Assembly (NCBI RefSeq): GCF_022829605.1
Contig: NZ_JAKSYD010000204.1
Coordinates: 1 to 64,000 of the forward strand
Direction: 5' to 3'
From: Methylobacterium sp. E-065
GTDB taxonomy: Bacteria; Pseudomonadota; Alphaproteobacteria; Rhizobiales; Beijerinckiaceae
DNA: 64,000 nucleotides
The translations under genes and the position numbers were made by a program. A model generated the notes under the pieces. That model searched no databases. It was given only the letters and a program-made list of their open reading frames with translations, and was not told the origin of the DNA. This document shows, piece after piece, positions 1-9,079 of the stretch. Each line of letters opens with the position of its first letter. The stretch's first letter is position 1.

Positions 1-71
1 TGGTAGGAGGCACCCGCCACCACCGCAGCCACGACACGCTCGCGCAGGTCCACAGACAGGGGTGAAGGCAT
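1..71 (-). CDS. IS630-family transposase, N-terminal fragment running off the left edge
   Basis: Reading the minus strand from an ATG at 71-69 gives 23 codons beginning MPSPLSVDLRERVVAAV and continuing VAGASY, the typical opening of IS630/Tc1-type transposases (a DLRERV-A-x-V-x-G-AS helix-turn-helix start). The rest of the gene lies outside the window, so intactness cannot be judged. Its start codon shares the bases CATG with the start of the plus-strand gene at 70, so the two genes are divergent with no spacer. The family call rests on this short motif only. Confidence 0.55.
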   Translation of the reverse strand, partial: MPSPLSVDLRERVVAAVVAGASY

Positions 72-639
72 GAGCAAGCTCCTTCACCCACCAACGCGCC
101 ACCCGCAAACCCGTCGCAACCGGCCCGGGACCGGCTCTAGGGAGCTTGCCCAAGGATTGGGTTGGTTCTCGATCGGTCTCGGGCTTACCGAGGTGGCGTG
201 CGGCGGCGCCATCGCGCGCTGGCTCGGAATGCCGCGTTCGGCACCGATCATCCGAGCCTACGGCATGCGCGAGATCCTGCAGGGGGTCGGGATTTTAGGC
301 GCCAGCGACCCGACCCCGTGGATCTCGGCACGCGTGGCCGGGGACGCGCTCGATATCGCCACGGTGCTGCCCGGGCTTGAGGACCATAATCCGCACAAGG
401 ACAACGTGCTGGTCGCCCTCGTGGCTTTGGCCGGCGTCACCGCGGTCGACGTGATCTGTGCGCGGGGTCTATCGGAAGCCCCCCTCGCTCCGTCCGAGAA
501 GGTCCGACGCGATTATCGCCGCCGCAGCGGCTTCCGCCGTCGTACGGAGGCGATGAGGGGGGCGGCACAAGACTTCCAACCGCCGCTCGATATCATCGGC
601 CCGGAGGCGATGCGTCCCTGGACCCTGATCAACGCCTGA
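70..639 (+). CDS. Cyclase/dehydrase-like small membrane protein
   Basis: A 189-residue protein. Residues about 25-130 carry hydrophobic stretches (LGWFSIGLGLTEVACGG and VLVALVALAGVTAVDVIC) and conserved blocks RAYGMREI and WISARVAGDALDIATVLPGL. The charged tail ends FQPPLDIIGPEAMRPW. These blocks resemble proteins annotated as cyclase/dehydrase in Methylobacterium that have the membrane part but lack an SRPBCC domain. The biochemical role is unknown. The first 22 residues (basic, Pro-rich) do not look like the family and abut the IS630 start, so an insertion may have replaced the original N-terminus. The next gene begins 10 bases downstream. Confidence 0.7.
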   Translation: MSKLLHPPTRHPQTRRNRPGTGSRELAQGLGWFSIGLGLTEVACGGAIARWLGMPRSAPIIRAYGMREILQGVGILGASDPTPWISARVAGDALDIATVLPGLEDHNPHKDNVLVALVALAGVTAVDVICARGLSEAPLAPSEKVRRDYRRRSGFRRRTEAMRGAAQDFQPPLDIIGPEAMRPWTLINA

Positions 640-649
640 GGTCGGAACG

Positions 650-2164
650 ATGGCTGGCCTGATCCCACCCGCCCTCGAACAGGCATCGGGCGTGCTCGTC
701 ATGGGCCTCGTCCTCGCCGACATCTTCCTGACGGTACTCTACGCGCGCATCGGGACCGGCCTGATCGCGGACAGGATCGCCCATCTCACCTGGGCGATCT
801 TCCGCTCCGCCGCCAATGCGGCCGGACGGAAGAGGGCCGCCGTGCTGTCCTTCTGCGGCCCGGTCATCCTTATCGTCTACGTCCTGCTCTGGGCCCTGGG
901 GCTGACCCTCGGGGCCGGCCTGATCATCCACCCCGCGCTCGGCGTGACGGTTCGGGCGAGCGGCGGCGAGACGCCAGCCGACTTCATGACCGCCCTCTAC
1001 GCGGGCGGCAGCAGCATTGCCATCGTGGGGGCCAGCGACTTCAAGCCGGTCACCGACAGCTACCGCGTCCTCTATCTCGTGAACTCCCTCGTCGGCATGT
1101 CGGCGACGTCCCTGGTCCTGACCTACGTGATGCAGGTCTACAGCGCGCTTCGGCAGCGCAACGCCCTCGGGCTGAAGCTGCATCTCCTGACGGGCGAGAG
1201 CACCGATGCGGCCGAGCTCCTGGCACGGCTCGGGCCGCAGGGACAGTTCAGTTCAGGCTACACCCACCTGGCCGACCTGGCGGCTTCCATGTCAGAGATG
1301 AAGGAGGCACACCATTTCTATCCGGTGCTGTTCTACTTCCGCTTTCGTCAGCCCTTCTATTCGGTTTCGGCACAGGCATTCGTCGCCCTCGACACGGTGT
1401 CGCTAATCCGCAGCGGTATCGGAGACCGTCAGGCGGCATGGCTGAAGGAGACCGCCGCCGTCGACGCGATCTGGCGCGTCGCCATGCTGCTCGTGGTCAC
1501 GCTCGAGACGACATTCGCGCGCGGAGACCTGCCAACGCCGGCCGACGTTAGCAGGGGCGAAAGCGAGGCATGGCGCACGCGCTTCACCGAAGCTGTCAGG
1601 CACCGCGATGCTGTCGTCGCCACGGTTCGACACGTAGAGCCAGCGCCCGCACGGGGTCAGCGCAATGCCGGCGGCGTGGCTGGTCTTGAGGCAGCTGGGC
1701 GGCAGCGTGGAGACGACCTCGAGCGGCAAGAGCCGGCCACTGCCCGCCTCATAGGCGAAGCGGGTGACCGTCGAGTCGAGCTCGTTCGCCACGAAGAGGA
1801 TGGTGCCGGAACGATCGAAGATGGCATGGCGCGGCCCGGCGCCCTCGCGGCCGGGTGGCGGTCCGTCCGGAGTGAGTGCGAGGCGGCCGTCATCGCGTCC
1901 GACGGCGACGACGAACACCCGGTCCAAGCCTTTGTCCGGCACGATGACCCGGTCGCCGGTCGGGTCCAGCACGACCTGGTGGGGATGAGACCCCGTCTGC
2001 TGGGTTCGATGCGGGCCCGTCTGACCCGGCAGTTCGAGGCGCTGGTCCACGCAGCCGAGCGTGCCGTCCGCGCGGATCGGCAGGCGCGCGAGGCTCCCGG
2101 TGGCATAATTCGCGACGAGGAGCGAGCGCGCGTGTTCGTGGATCAGGAGGTGGACGGGGTTTAG
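650..2164 (+). pseudogene. Two-pore-type potassium channel-like protein, 3' end lost and replaced by antisense of a lactonase gene
   Basis: Residues 1 to about 315 look like a real membrane protein. There are helices near residues 10-30 and 60-95, a pore-like segment FMTALYAGGSSIAIVGASDF, another helix (YLVNSLVGMSATSLVLTYVM), then a soluble domain ending LETTFARGDLPTPADVSRGESEAWRTRF. This matches bacterial Ion_trans_2-type channel proteins, although the canonical TxGYG filter is not present. From about base 1600 the frame stays open for a further 188 codons, but that tail is the antisense of the beta-propeller lactonase on the other strand and has no protein character of its own. The natural 3' end has therefore been deleted. 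Whether the chimera is made or stable cannot be told. Confidence 0.65.
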
Positions 2165-2422
2165 CCCCTCGGTCGCTCGTGTGCCGAGGAGCGAAACGGC
2201 ACCGTCCCGCGCGACCGCGAAGGCGCTGACGCTCTCTCCGTCGCCGTGCACGGCGTAGAGCCGATCCGCCGCTCGGCTCAGGGCGAGATAGGACGGGTTG
2301 GTCAGACCACGCAGCACATGGCGCAGCTCCCAGGTGCCGCTGGGCAGGACCGCGTAGACCGACAGACCCTCGCCGCGCGCCTTGCGCTCGACCGTCGTGC
2401 GTGATCCGACGAAAGCGAACAT
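1403..2422 (-). pseudogene. Lactonase (6-phosphogluconolactonase-like beta-propeller), 3' end lost
   Basis: The first 275 residues or so are a seven-bladed-propeller lactonase (PF10282 type). Repeated blade motifs are seen: FAFVGSRT, LALSRAADRLYAVH, HPHQVVLDPTGDRVIVPDKGLDRVFV, HAIFDRSGTILFVANELDSTV and CGRWLYVSNRGDDSIAV. The family normally continues for another blade, 340-390 residues in all. Here the frame runs at about base 1603 into antisense of the channel gene, giving a meaningless tail of about 65 residues. The last blade, which closes the propeller, is therefore missing and the product is probably dead. It ends 8 bases before the MFS gene upstream on the same strand, so it was probably the second gene of that operon. 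Confidence 0.7.
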
Positions 2423-2429
2423 GATGGCC

Positions 2430-3725
2430 TCAGATCCGCTGCGACAGGGGAGCGACCTCGGACTCGGCTTCGGATCGCCGCGCGCCGATCGGCGTGCGGG
2501 TGAGCGTCAGGACCGAGGCCGCGCCGCAGATGAGGAGGGCACCGGCGACGTAGAAGGCGCCGTCGTAGCTGCCCGTCGCTTGGATGACGTACCCGGTCAC
2601 GATCGGCGCCATCAGCCCGAAGACGTTGCCGCCGACCACGACGAAGGCCATGGCGACGCCGATATCGCGTGGGTTCGGCAGCAGGTCGTTGACCAGGGAG
2701 AACGTCAGCGACGTCGTCGAGGCGATGCCGGTCAGGGATACCGCGATCAGCGCCAGGATCAGCCACACGGCGTCGACGAAGGGCGCGAATAGGACGGTGG
2801 CCGCGAGCATCATCGTGGACGCGATGACGTACCGGCGCCGACCGCCACCGACCTCGCCCCGCATCATACGATCGCTGAGAAATCCGATCACGATGCAGAG
2901 CACCACGGCCACCGTGTACGGGATCGCGGCGTAGAGACCGGTCTTGGCGATCGTGAGCCCCTTGGTGGCCTGCAGATAGCTCGGCAGCCATGTCAGGAAG
3001 AGGTACTGCGAGTAGACGTTGCAGCCCATCGTCAGGGCCAGCCCCCACAGCGTCGGCCCGGATGACAGCATACCGATCAGGCCCGTGCGGTTGCCCGCGG
3101 CCGCCGTGTTGCCGGTCCGCTCGGCCAGGATCTTGGCCCGCTCAGGCTCGCTCAGCCAGCGCGCGTCCTCCGGGCGGGAGAAGAAGCTGAGCCAGCAGAT
3201 CAGCCAAAGCAGCCCGATCGCCCCGGCGGCGAAGAAGAGCGCGCGCCAGCCGAAGTGCTCGATGATGGGACCAGCCACGAGCGCGCACAGGGCAGGCCCC
3301 GCGTAGGACCCGCTGTTGAAGGCCGCGTTCATGGCCCCACGCTCGCCGGCCGGCATCCATTCGCGAATGACGCGAGCGCCCGCGGGATTGCTCGTCGCCT
3401 CACCCGCCCCCATCGCGAGACGTGTCGCGAGAAGCGAGGCGAAGCCGGTCGATAGGCCGGTCGCCGCCGTCGCCAGCGACCAGAGCGTGAGCCCGAAACC
3501 CGCGATGCGCTTGGCACCGAACCGGTCGACCAGCAGGCCCATCGGGATCAGAAACAGCGCGTATGTCCACAGGAACGACGAAAATAGATACCCCAAAGAA
3601 ACCGGATCCAGCCCGTATTCCTTCGCGATCGGCCCTGCAGCAAAAGATAACGTTACGCGATCAATATAATTGATCATTGCGAGCGCGAACAGGAGCAGCG
3701 CGATCCAACCTCGCCTGAACGGCAT
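2430..3725 (-). CDS. MFS transporter, anion:cation symporter (ACS) type
   Basis: About 431 residues with 12 predicted membrane segments. The N-terminal INYIDRVTLSFAAGPI and the loop LLVDRFGAKRIAGFG are typical of the ACS group, which imports organic anions such as hexuronates, tartrate or aromatic acids with protons or sodium. The start chosen is the ATG at 3725, preceded by GGGAG at five bases. A GTG eight codons upstream (3749) is an alternative. It is transcribed away from the GntR gene at 4001, with a palindromic operator between them, and was followed by the now truncated lactonase. The pair suggests sugar-acid or lactone uptake and hydrolysis; the substrate is an inference. Confidence 0.85.
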   Translation of the reverse strand: MPFRRGWIALLLFALAMINYIDRVTLSFAAGPIAKEYGLDPVSLGYLFSSFLWTYALFLIPMGLLVDRFGAKRIAGFGLTLWSLATAATGLSTGFASLLATRLAMGAGEATSNPAGARVIREWMPAGERGAMNAAFNSGSYAGPALCALVAGPIIEHFGWRALFFAAGAIGLLWLICWLSFFSRPEDARWLSEPERAKILAERTGNTAAAGNRTGLIGMLSSGPTLWGLALTMGCNVYSQYLFLTWLPSYLQATKGLTIAKTGLYAAIPYTVAVVLCIVIGFLSDRMMRGEVGGGRRRYVIASTMMLAATVLFAPFVDAVWLILALIAVSLTGIASTTSLTFSLVNDLLPNPRDIGVAMAFVVVGGNVFGLMAPIVTGYVIQATGSYDGAFYVAGALLICGAASVLTLTRTPIGARRSEAESEVAPLSQRI

Positions 3726-3934
3726 GTCTACTCCCGAGTGATGTTTCACTTACTCCAGGCCCGCGCGTTACGGGCCGGATCGTGCAGGGCGGCGACCTTC
3801 TGTGTGTCGCTCTCGTTTGGCGTACCGGGTCGAACGGCCAGGAATGGAGGCCCGCAAATCCCGAAATGGCAGGACCACACTCGGAAGGCTTCACGGGCCG
3901 CTGCACGCGAATCCAACCAGTGCCCGTCAATTCA

Positions 3935-3948
3935 TATACAATTGTATA
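3935..3948. promoter_or_regulatory. Candidate GntR operator, 14-bp perfect palindrome
   Basis: TATACAATTGTATA is perfectly self-complementary and lies in the 275-base gap between the divergent MFS and GntR genes. FadR/VanR-type GntR proteins commonly bind TNGTATACNA-like dyads, and this site continues into GTATACGG. A similar TATAC-N4-GTRTA dyad occurs at 8992-9009. Binding by the adjacent GntR protein is inferred. Confidence 0.6.
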
Positions 3949-4000
3949 CGGTTGAGTCCAGCGCGAGGCGACGTTAGGGTTCGAGGCGGGAAGCGGGAGT

Positions 4001-4696
4001 GTGATGGAGGGGCAACTGCGGTCGGAGGCTGAGAAATCCTGGCTGCCCGGAAGTCCAGGTGGTGACCGGCCGCTGAGCCGCCGCGCCTACGACGCGATCT
4101 TCACGGCGATTCAGGACGGTCAGCTGGCGCCGGGTTCGCTCGTGCGCGAGGCAGATCTGACCACGTGGCTTGAGATGAGCCGCACGCCGCTCCGGGATGC
4201 CCTGCAGCGCCTGGAGGCGGAGGGACTGCTGAGCATGCAGTCGCATCGCGGCATCCGGATCGCGGCACTGGATCAGCAGCAGGTCTCGGAGCTGTACACG
4301 GCGCGCGAATGGGCCGAGGGCGCCGCGGCCTCATTGGCCGCGCGGTACGCGACGCCGGTCGACATCGCGCGGATGCGGCATATCCTAGAACAGGAGCGCG
4401 CTTCTGCGGCCGATCCCGTGGCCGGCGCACGGCACAACCGCGATCTTCATCTGACGATCCACACCTGTGCCCGGAACCGGTACCTCGCCGAGCATCTCAG
4501 CTCCATGGCGGCCCTGTTGGCGCTCGTCGGCAACACGCGGCGGCGCAACGCGAACCGCGTGGTCGAAGCCGAGCAGGAGCACACCGCGCTGGTGGCGGCC
4601 ATCGCGGACGGCGACAGTCAACGTGCGGAGGCCAGCGCCCGTCAGCACATCCAGGCCGCGCAGCGAAACGTGCTGACCCATTGGGTAGGCGCCTGA
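4001..4696 (+). CDS. GntR-family regulator, FCD (FadR/VanR) subfamily
   Basis: 231 residues. The N-terminal winged helix-turn-helix (about residues 25-90) has the signature PGSLVREADLTTWLEMSRTPLRDALQRLEAEGLL. The C-terminal all-helical FCD effector domain (about 100-225) shows the expected spaced His/Asp/Arg residues (HNRDLHLTIH, the conserved Arg in CARNRYL, and HIQAAQ). GTG at 4001 or ATG at 4004 can start it, the latter with GGGAG four bases upstream. It diverges from the MFS gene and converges on the TRAP operon. It likely represses the MFS-lactonase unit and perhaps the TRAP operon in the absence of an organic-acid ligand. Confidence 0.85.
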   Translation: MMEGQLRSEAEKSWLPGSPGGDRPLSRRAYDAIFTAIQDGQLAPGSLVREADLTTWLEMSRTPLRDALQRLEAEGLLSMQSHRGIRIAALDQQQVSELYTAREWAEGAAASLAARYATPVDIARMRHILEQERASAADPVAGARHNRDLHLTIHTCARNRYLAEHLSSMAALLALVGNTRRRNANRVVEAEQEHTALVAAIADGDSQRAEASARQHIQAAQRNVLTHWVGA

Positions 4697-4894
4697 GTTC
4701 GGGGCGATCCCCGGAGAGGATGGAGTTCGCGTCCCTGCCCGATCCGCGCGCCTGAAGCTCCGTAAGGCGACGGTCGACCCCACTCCGGCCTTTCCGTCCC
4801 GGGGGACGGGGAGGGAAGACCGTTCCTCACCCCGGAGGCCGATGGTGCGGTGGACCAATCCATCGCGACCGACGATGCCGCCCTGTCAAGGCGC

Positions 4895-5758
4895 TCAAAA
4901 GCCGAAGAGCGCATCCGGGTTGTCGACCAGAATGCGCCGACGGTCAGCCTCGTCGGAAACCCAGGAACCAAACAGTTCTAAGAGGTCGCTCGTGTTGGGC
5001 ATCCCGCTTCTCAACCCAACATGCGGCCAGTCGCTCCCCCACAGGAGACGATCGGGTCTGAGCGCGAGGAGGGCCTCCACATAGGGGCGAAGCTCCGGAT
5101 AGTGCGGGCCTCCCTGAGACAGGCGATAGGCGCCCGACAGCTTGACCCACCCCGTCCCAGCTTCGATGAGGCGCCGCAGGGCCTGGAACCCCGGCTGCTC
5201 GAGCCCCTGCTCAGGCGCGAGAAACCCCATGTGATCGATCACCACCGGACAAGAGAGCTGCCGCAGGCGCGGCTCCAGCTTCACGAGGTGCGCGGGCTTC
5301 AGCAGAAACTGGAGGTGCCAGCCCATCTCGGAGGCCCGGGCCGCGGCCCGCTCGATCCCGGACGGTTCGAGACCGCCCGGATGGGCCATGATGAAGCGAA
5401 TGCCGCGCGCGCCTCGCTCGTGCAAGGCACGCATCTCCGCCTCGGAGGCATCCGGACCGACCACCACGACCGCGCGCATCGGTAGCCCGATTGCGGCGCC
5501 CTCCTCGAGCTGGTCACGGTTGTCGAGGCCGAAGACGCTCGCCTGGACAACGACGATCCGCTCGATGCCGAGTGCGTCAAACAGCCGGCGCGCGCTCGCA
5601 GCCGCGGCTTCCGGCGGCGTGTAGTCACGCTGCGGCACGAGTCGCTCGAGGCGGTTCGGACCGAAGATGTGGAAATGCGTGTCGGTCGCGCCAGGCGGCA
5701 TCCGGAAGGTCGGGGGACGCACGTCCGGATCGGGGGCGAGGCAGGTATCGTCCGTCAT
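4895..5758 (-). CDS. Amidohydrolase of the LigI-like (2-pyrone-4,6-dicarboxylate hydrolase) superfamily
   Basis: 287 residues with a TIM-barrel amidohydrolase fold. The HxH of strand 1 is in GATDTHFHIFGP (about residues 24-35), then YTPPEA, VVIDHMGF in the middle and LLWGSDWPHVG near the end with the catalytic Asp. LigI has this same frame. The Arg pair expected after RGVRFN in LigI is replaced here by RGIRFIMAHPGG, so the substrate may differ (another lactone or a sulfomuconolactone-like compound). It starts six bases after the TRAP permease and has no strong ribosome binding site, which suggests translational coupling. It shares ancestry with the protein at 18458-19351. Confidence 0.8.
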   Translation of the reverse strand: MTDDTCLAPDPDVRPPTFRMPPGATDTHFHIFGPNRLERLVPQRDYTPPEAAAASARRLFDALGIERIVVVQASVFGLDNRDQLEEGAAIGLPMRAVVVVGPDASEAEMRALHERGARGIRFIMAHPGGLEPSGIERAAARASEMGWHLQFLLKPAHLVKLEPRLRQLSCPVVIDHMGFLAPEQGLEQPGFQALRRLIEAGTGWVKLSGAYRLSQGGPHYPELRPYVEALLALRPDRLLWGSDWPHVGLRSGMPNTSDLLELFGSWVSDEADRRRILVDNPDALFGF

Positions 5759-5763
5759 GGGGC

Positions 5764-7692
5764 TCAGCGCGATCCGACGAGGTTGGGCAGGGCGTGGGTG
5801 AACCAGGGTATGAACGCCACGGCGAGCACGCCGAGGACGAGCACGATGAGGTAGGGGATCATCGCCCGGCTGGCCGCCTCGATGCGGCTCTCGGCGACGG
5901 CGCATGCGATGTAGAAGCCAATGCCGATCGGTGGGATGAAGATGCCGATCCCCATCGCGAGGATGATGACCATCGCGTAGTGGATGCTGTCGATCCCGTA
6001 CTGGCCCGCGATGGGGATCAGCAGCGGCCCGAGGATGATCAGCGCCGGTAGCCCTTCGAGCAGCGATCCGACCACGACGAGCAGCGCGAGCGAGCCGATC
6101 AGGAACGCCGCCCGGCTGTCGCCCAGCGCGTGCAGGAGCGAGATCAGGGCGACCGGCAGGTTCGCTGCGGTGAGCGTCCAGGCGAACGAGCCGGCCGCGG
6201 CGATGATGAAGAGCACCATCCCGGACAGCACCCCGCATTCCACGACGATCCGCACGAGATCGCGCAGCCCGAAGGCGCGGTACACGCCGCAGGCCAGGAT
6301 GAGACCGTAGAGCACGGCGACCGCCGATATTTCCGTCGGGGTGGCGAAACCGAAGCGGATGCCGACGACCATCAGGACCGGCATGACGAGCGGCAGCGTG
6401 GCCGCCCCGGCCGCCAGGGCGAGTTCGGGTCCGGTCGCGCGCGGCATGCGCGGTGCCCCTTCACGCACGGCCAGGACCCAGTTCAAGATCATCAAAAGAA
6501 CGGCGATCACGGCCGCGGGTAAGAGGCCGGCGATGAACAGTGTCCCGATGGAGATCGGCGCGACAGAGCCGAGGACCAGCATCGCCAGGCTCGGCGGGAT
6601 CGTCTCCGACATCGCCGCAGAGGCTGCCAGGACCGCCGCGCTCCGCTCGGGCCCGTAGCCCTGTTTCTTCAGCTCGCCTCGCAGCACCGAGCCGACCGCG
6701 ACGACGTCGGCGACCTTCGATCCGGAGATGCCGGACACGAGGTAGATCGTCAGGACGACGACCTGGAGCAGACCGCCCCGCAAATGGCCGACGAGCGCCA
6801 TCGCGAAGCGAACCAGCCGGAGGCTAATCCCGCCGCGTTCCATGATGAGGCCCGTCCAGATGAAGAACGGCAGGGTCAGCAGGATGAAATTGCCCGTCCC
6901 GTCGACGGTGTTCTGCGCTGCTGCGATCAGCGGCGCCGTGCCGGTCAGCTGGAGGAAGAACAGCGAGCCGAGCAGCATCGCAAAGCTGACCGGTAGACCG
7001 AGGAGGACGGCGGCGAAGAACAGGACCAGCATCAGGCCGAGCGCCGCCTGTGGACCGGGGCGCGGGATGGCCGGCAGCGCGGTGATGGCGAGCACGATCG
7101 AAACAGTGACAGCGACGCCGGACAGCGTGCGCCAGGCGAGGGCAGGGCGGTAATCCGTCGCGAACCGCTCGATCGCAAACAGGACGACGAGCCCCATACC
7201 GACGCTGAGCGGTACGACGAACCACGCGGCGCTAATCTGCAGGATCGGGGTCGTGGACAGTGCGGTGATCGATAGAAGGTCGAGGGAGACGTAGCCGACC
7301 GTGGCCGCGGTCACGAGGACGAGACCGTCGATCGCGATCGCGACGGGCTCGCGCCAACCGGGCGGCAGCAGCTGGCGCACGAACTCGACGGTGGTGTGAT
7401 GCTTGGCCCGGTAAGCTAAGGCGCCCCCGATGAAGGCAAGCGTCGTCAGGCAGAGCTTGGCTGCCTCGTCCGCCCACAACAGGGACAGATCGATCGTCGA
7501 GCGGGCGGTGATGTCCCAGAGGATGATCCCGAGTTCGCCGACGAGCGCCACGACCAGGAGGGTGCGGCAGAGCCACTCGACGAGGTCGAGCCCTCGACCG
7601 TACAGGCGGAGCGCGGCGTAGGGCGACAGGGCGAGCGTGGTCGGTGTCCGCTCGATCGCACCGCGGGCCAGCGCGGGCTCTCCGGCGGCCAC
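5764..7692 (-). CDS. dctQM: TRAP transporter fused permease, small plus large subunits (DctQM)
   Basis: 642 residues in two parts. Residues about 30-190 are the four-helix DctQ subunit (WADEAAKLCLTTLAFIGGALAYR and HHTTVEFV). From about 205 onward is the twelve-helix DctM subunit, with GSKVADVVAVGSVL and MSETIPPSLAMLVLG typical of DctM. Fused DctQM proteins are known. The partner is the binding protein DctP four bases upstream. Together they import a carboxylate driven by a sodium or proton gradient. Translation begins with GTG at 7692. Coupling with a downstream lactone hydrolase suggests that the solute is a cyclic carboxylate. Confidence 0.9.
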   Translation of the reverse strand: MAAGEPALARGAIERTPTTLALSPYAALRLYGRGLDLVEWLCRTLLVVALVGELGIILWDITARSTIDLSLLWADEAAKLCLTTLAFIGGALAYRAKHHTTVEFVRQLLPPGWREPVAIAIDGLVLVTAATVGYVSLDLLSITALSTTPILQISAAWFVVPLSVGMGLVVLFAIERFATDYRPALAWRTLSGVAVTVSIVLAITALPAIPRPGPQAALGLMLVLFFAAVLLGLPVSFAMLLGSLFFLQLTGTAPLIAAAQNTVDGTGNFILLTLPFFIWTGLIMERGGISLRLVRFAMALVGHLRGGLLQVVVLTIYLVSGISGSKVADVVAVGSVLRGELKKQGYGPERSAAVLAASAAMSETIPPSLAMLVLGSVAPISIGTLFIAGLLPAAVIAVLLMILNWVLAVREGAPRMPRATGPELALAAGAATLPLVMPVLMVVGIRFGFATPTEISAVAVLYGLILACGVYRAFGLRDLVRIVVECGVLSGMVLFIIAAAGSFAWTLTAANLPVALISLLHALGDSRAAFLIGSLALLVVVGSLLEGLPALIILGPLLIPIAGQYGIDSIHYAMVIILAMGIGIFIPPIGIGFYIACAVAESRIEAASRAMIPYLIVLVLGVLAVAFIPWFTHALPNLVGSR

Positions 7693-7696
7693 GGGG

Positions 7697-8698
7697 CTAA
7701 CCCTTCCTGACCTCCTTCATCACGGCATCGACCAGATCCGGCCCGATGATGTCGCGGAACTGCTTGTACACGGGCTCGACCTGCTTGCGGTACGCGTCTT
7801 GATCCACCGGCAGGATCGCCAGGCCCTTCGCCTTGAAGCGTGCGGCGGTCTCGTCGGTCGCCGCCGCGATCGTGGTGCGCCAATCGCCCGTCAGATCTTG
7901 CGCCGCCGCCCTGATCGCGCTTCGCGCTTGCTCGGGCAACGCGTCGAGCTTGGCCTTGCTCGCCATGAGGACCCCGACGTTGTAGACGTGATTGGTCGTA
8001 TTGATCGTTCGCACGACCTCATCGTGCTTGCCGGCCGCGACCGAGATCATCGGCGTCTCGATAGCTTCGATCGTGTGCTGCGATAGCCCGAGATAGACTT
8101 CCGTGAGGTCGATTGCGATCGGGTTCGCGCTGAGCGTGCGGAACATCGCCGCGAAGATCGCGCCGGGTTGGACGCGGATCTTGAGCCCCTTGATATCAGT
8201 CGGCTCCGGCACCTTTCGCTCGACGGTCGATACGACGCGCCAACCCCAGTGTCCGTAGGACAACCCGTAAATGCCCTTGGCGGGCATGAGGTCGAGGAGT
8301 TGGCCGCCGATCGGCCCGTCCAGGACGCGCTCCGCGCTCTTGGCATCGGGGAAGAGGAAGGGCAAGTCCACCACTTGAAACCGTGGGAAGAGCGGCCCGA
8401 TGAACCCAGAGGTGTGCGCACAAAGATCGATGATGCCGGTCTGCATGCCGGTCATGATGTTGGTGCCGCTGCCGAGCTGACCGATGCTGAACACCTGGAT
8501 TTCTACAGCGCCGTCCGTCCGTTTGTTTACGTTCTCGGCAAAGCGCTTCAGCACAGCGTAAAGCGGATGCGCCTGCGTGTCGGCGAAGGTGAGCTTCAGT
8601 GTGTGGGTCGGTGTTGCGGCGAAGCCCGATCGTGCCAGGAACGGCAGAGCTACCGGCGCGCCGAGGACGGCACCTGCGAACGTGCGGCGACTGATCAA
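7697..8698 (-). CDS. dctP: TRAP transporter substrate-binding protein (DctP)
   Basis: 333 residues. The N-terminus MISRRTFAGAVLGAPVALP carries a twin-arginine-type signal ending near GFAA, so the protein should be periplasmic. DctP-family landmarks are HPLYAVLKRFAE, the strand LKIRVQPGAIFAAM (whose Arg binds the ligand carboxylate in characterised members) and TEVYLGLSQHTIEAIETP. The start codon is TTG at 8698 preceded by GAGGG. It is the first gene of the TRAP-amidohydrolase operon, with a GntR-like dyad about 295 bases upstream. Confidence 0.9.
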   Translation of the reverse strand: MISRRTFAGAVLGAPVALPFLARSGFAATPTHTLKLTFADTQAHPLYAVLKRFAENVNKRTDGAVEIQVFSIGQLGSGTNIMTGMQTGIIDLCAHTSGFIGPLFPRFQVVDLPFLFPDAKSAERVLDGPIGGQLLDLMPAKGIYGLSYGHWGWRVVSTVERKVPEPTDIKGLKIRVQPGAIFAAMFRTLSANPIAIDLTEVYLGLSQHTIEAIETPMISVAAGKHDEVVRTINTTNHVYNVGVLMASKAKLDALPEQARSAIRAAAQDLTGDWRTTIAAATDETAARFKAKGLAILPVDQDAYRKQVEPVYKQFRDIIGPDLVDAVMKEVRKG

Positions 8699-9079
8699 GG
8701 ACGTTCCCTCGTTCCCTAGGCAGGCCTATTGGCTGGCCAACCACTTGTTCTTCGGCCCATTTTTCTAGGCCGCGGATTGATCGCGAGGATGTCCCCGGCC
8801 GGGGTGCCCGTCAATCATGCCCTACAGGCAGCAATGTACATCGGGTGACAGTTGGCTCCTGAATTTTAGCCGCTGATCCAGCGGCGCATCGTTTCCTCTA
8901 TCAATTGCTGGCTTGCGCGCCCCGCAACCATATTAGACCAGACCAAGCGGACCAATTAAGGTAATCAATCCTCAGCACCAGATGCTTGCATTCTATACGA
9001 TAGTGTAGACTTTCCCCATAATGCCCGGACGAAACATCCAGACCTGCCAGATCGTTGGATCTAGGAGATAATTCCGCTC
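8699..9079. promoter_or_regulatory. TRAP operon leader region with GntR-like dyad at 8992-9009
   Basis: This 381-base stretch has no gene. It is AT-richer than its surroundings and precedes dctP on the minus strand. It holds the inverted repeat TCTATAC-GATA-GTGTAGA (seven-base arms, one mismatch), similar in its TATAC-N4-GTRTA core to the palindrome at 3935. No convincing sigma-70 pair was found. The leader would be long if transcription starts near the dyad. Confidence 0.45.
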
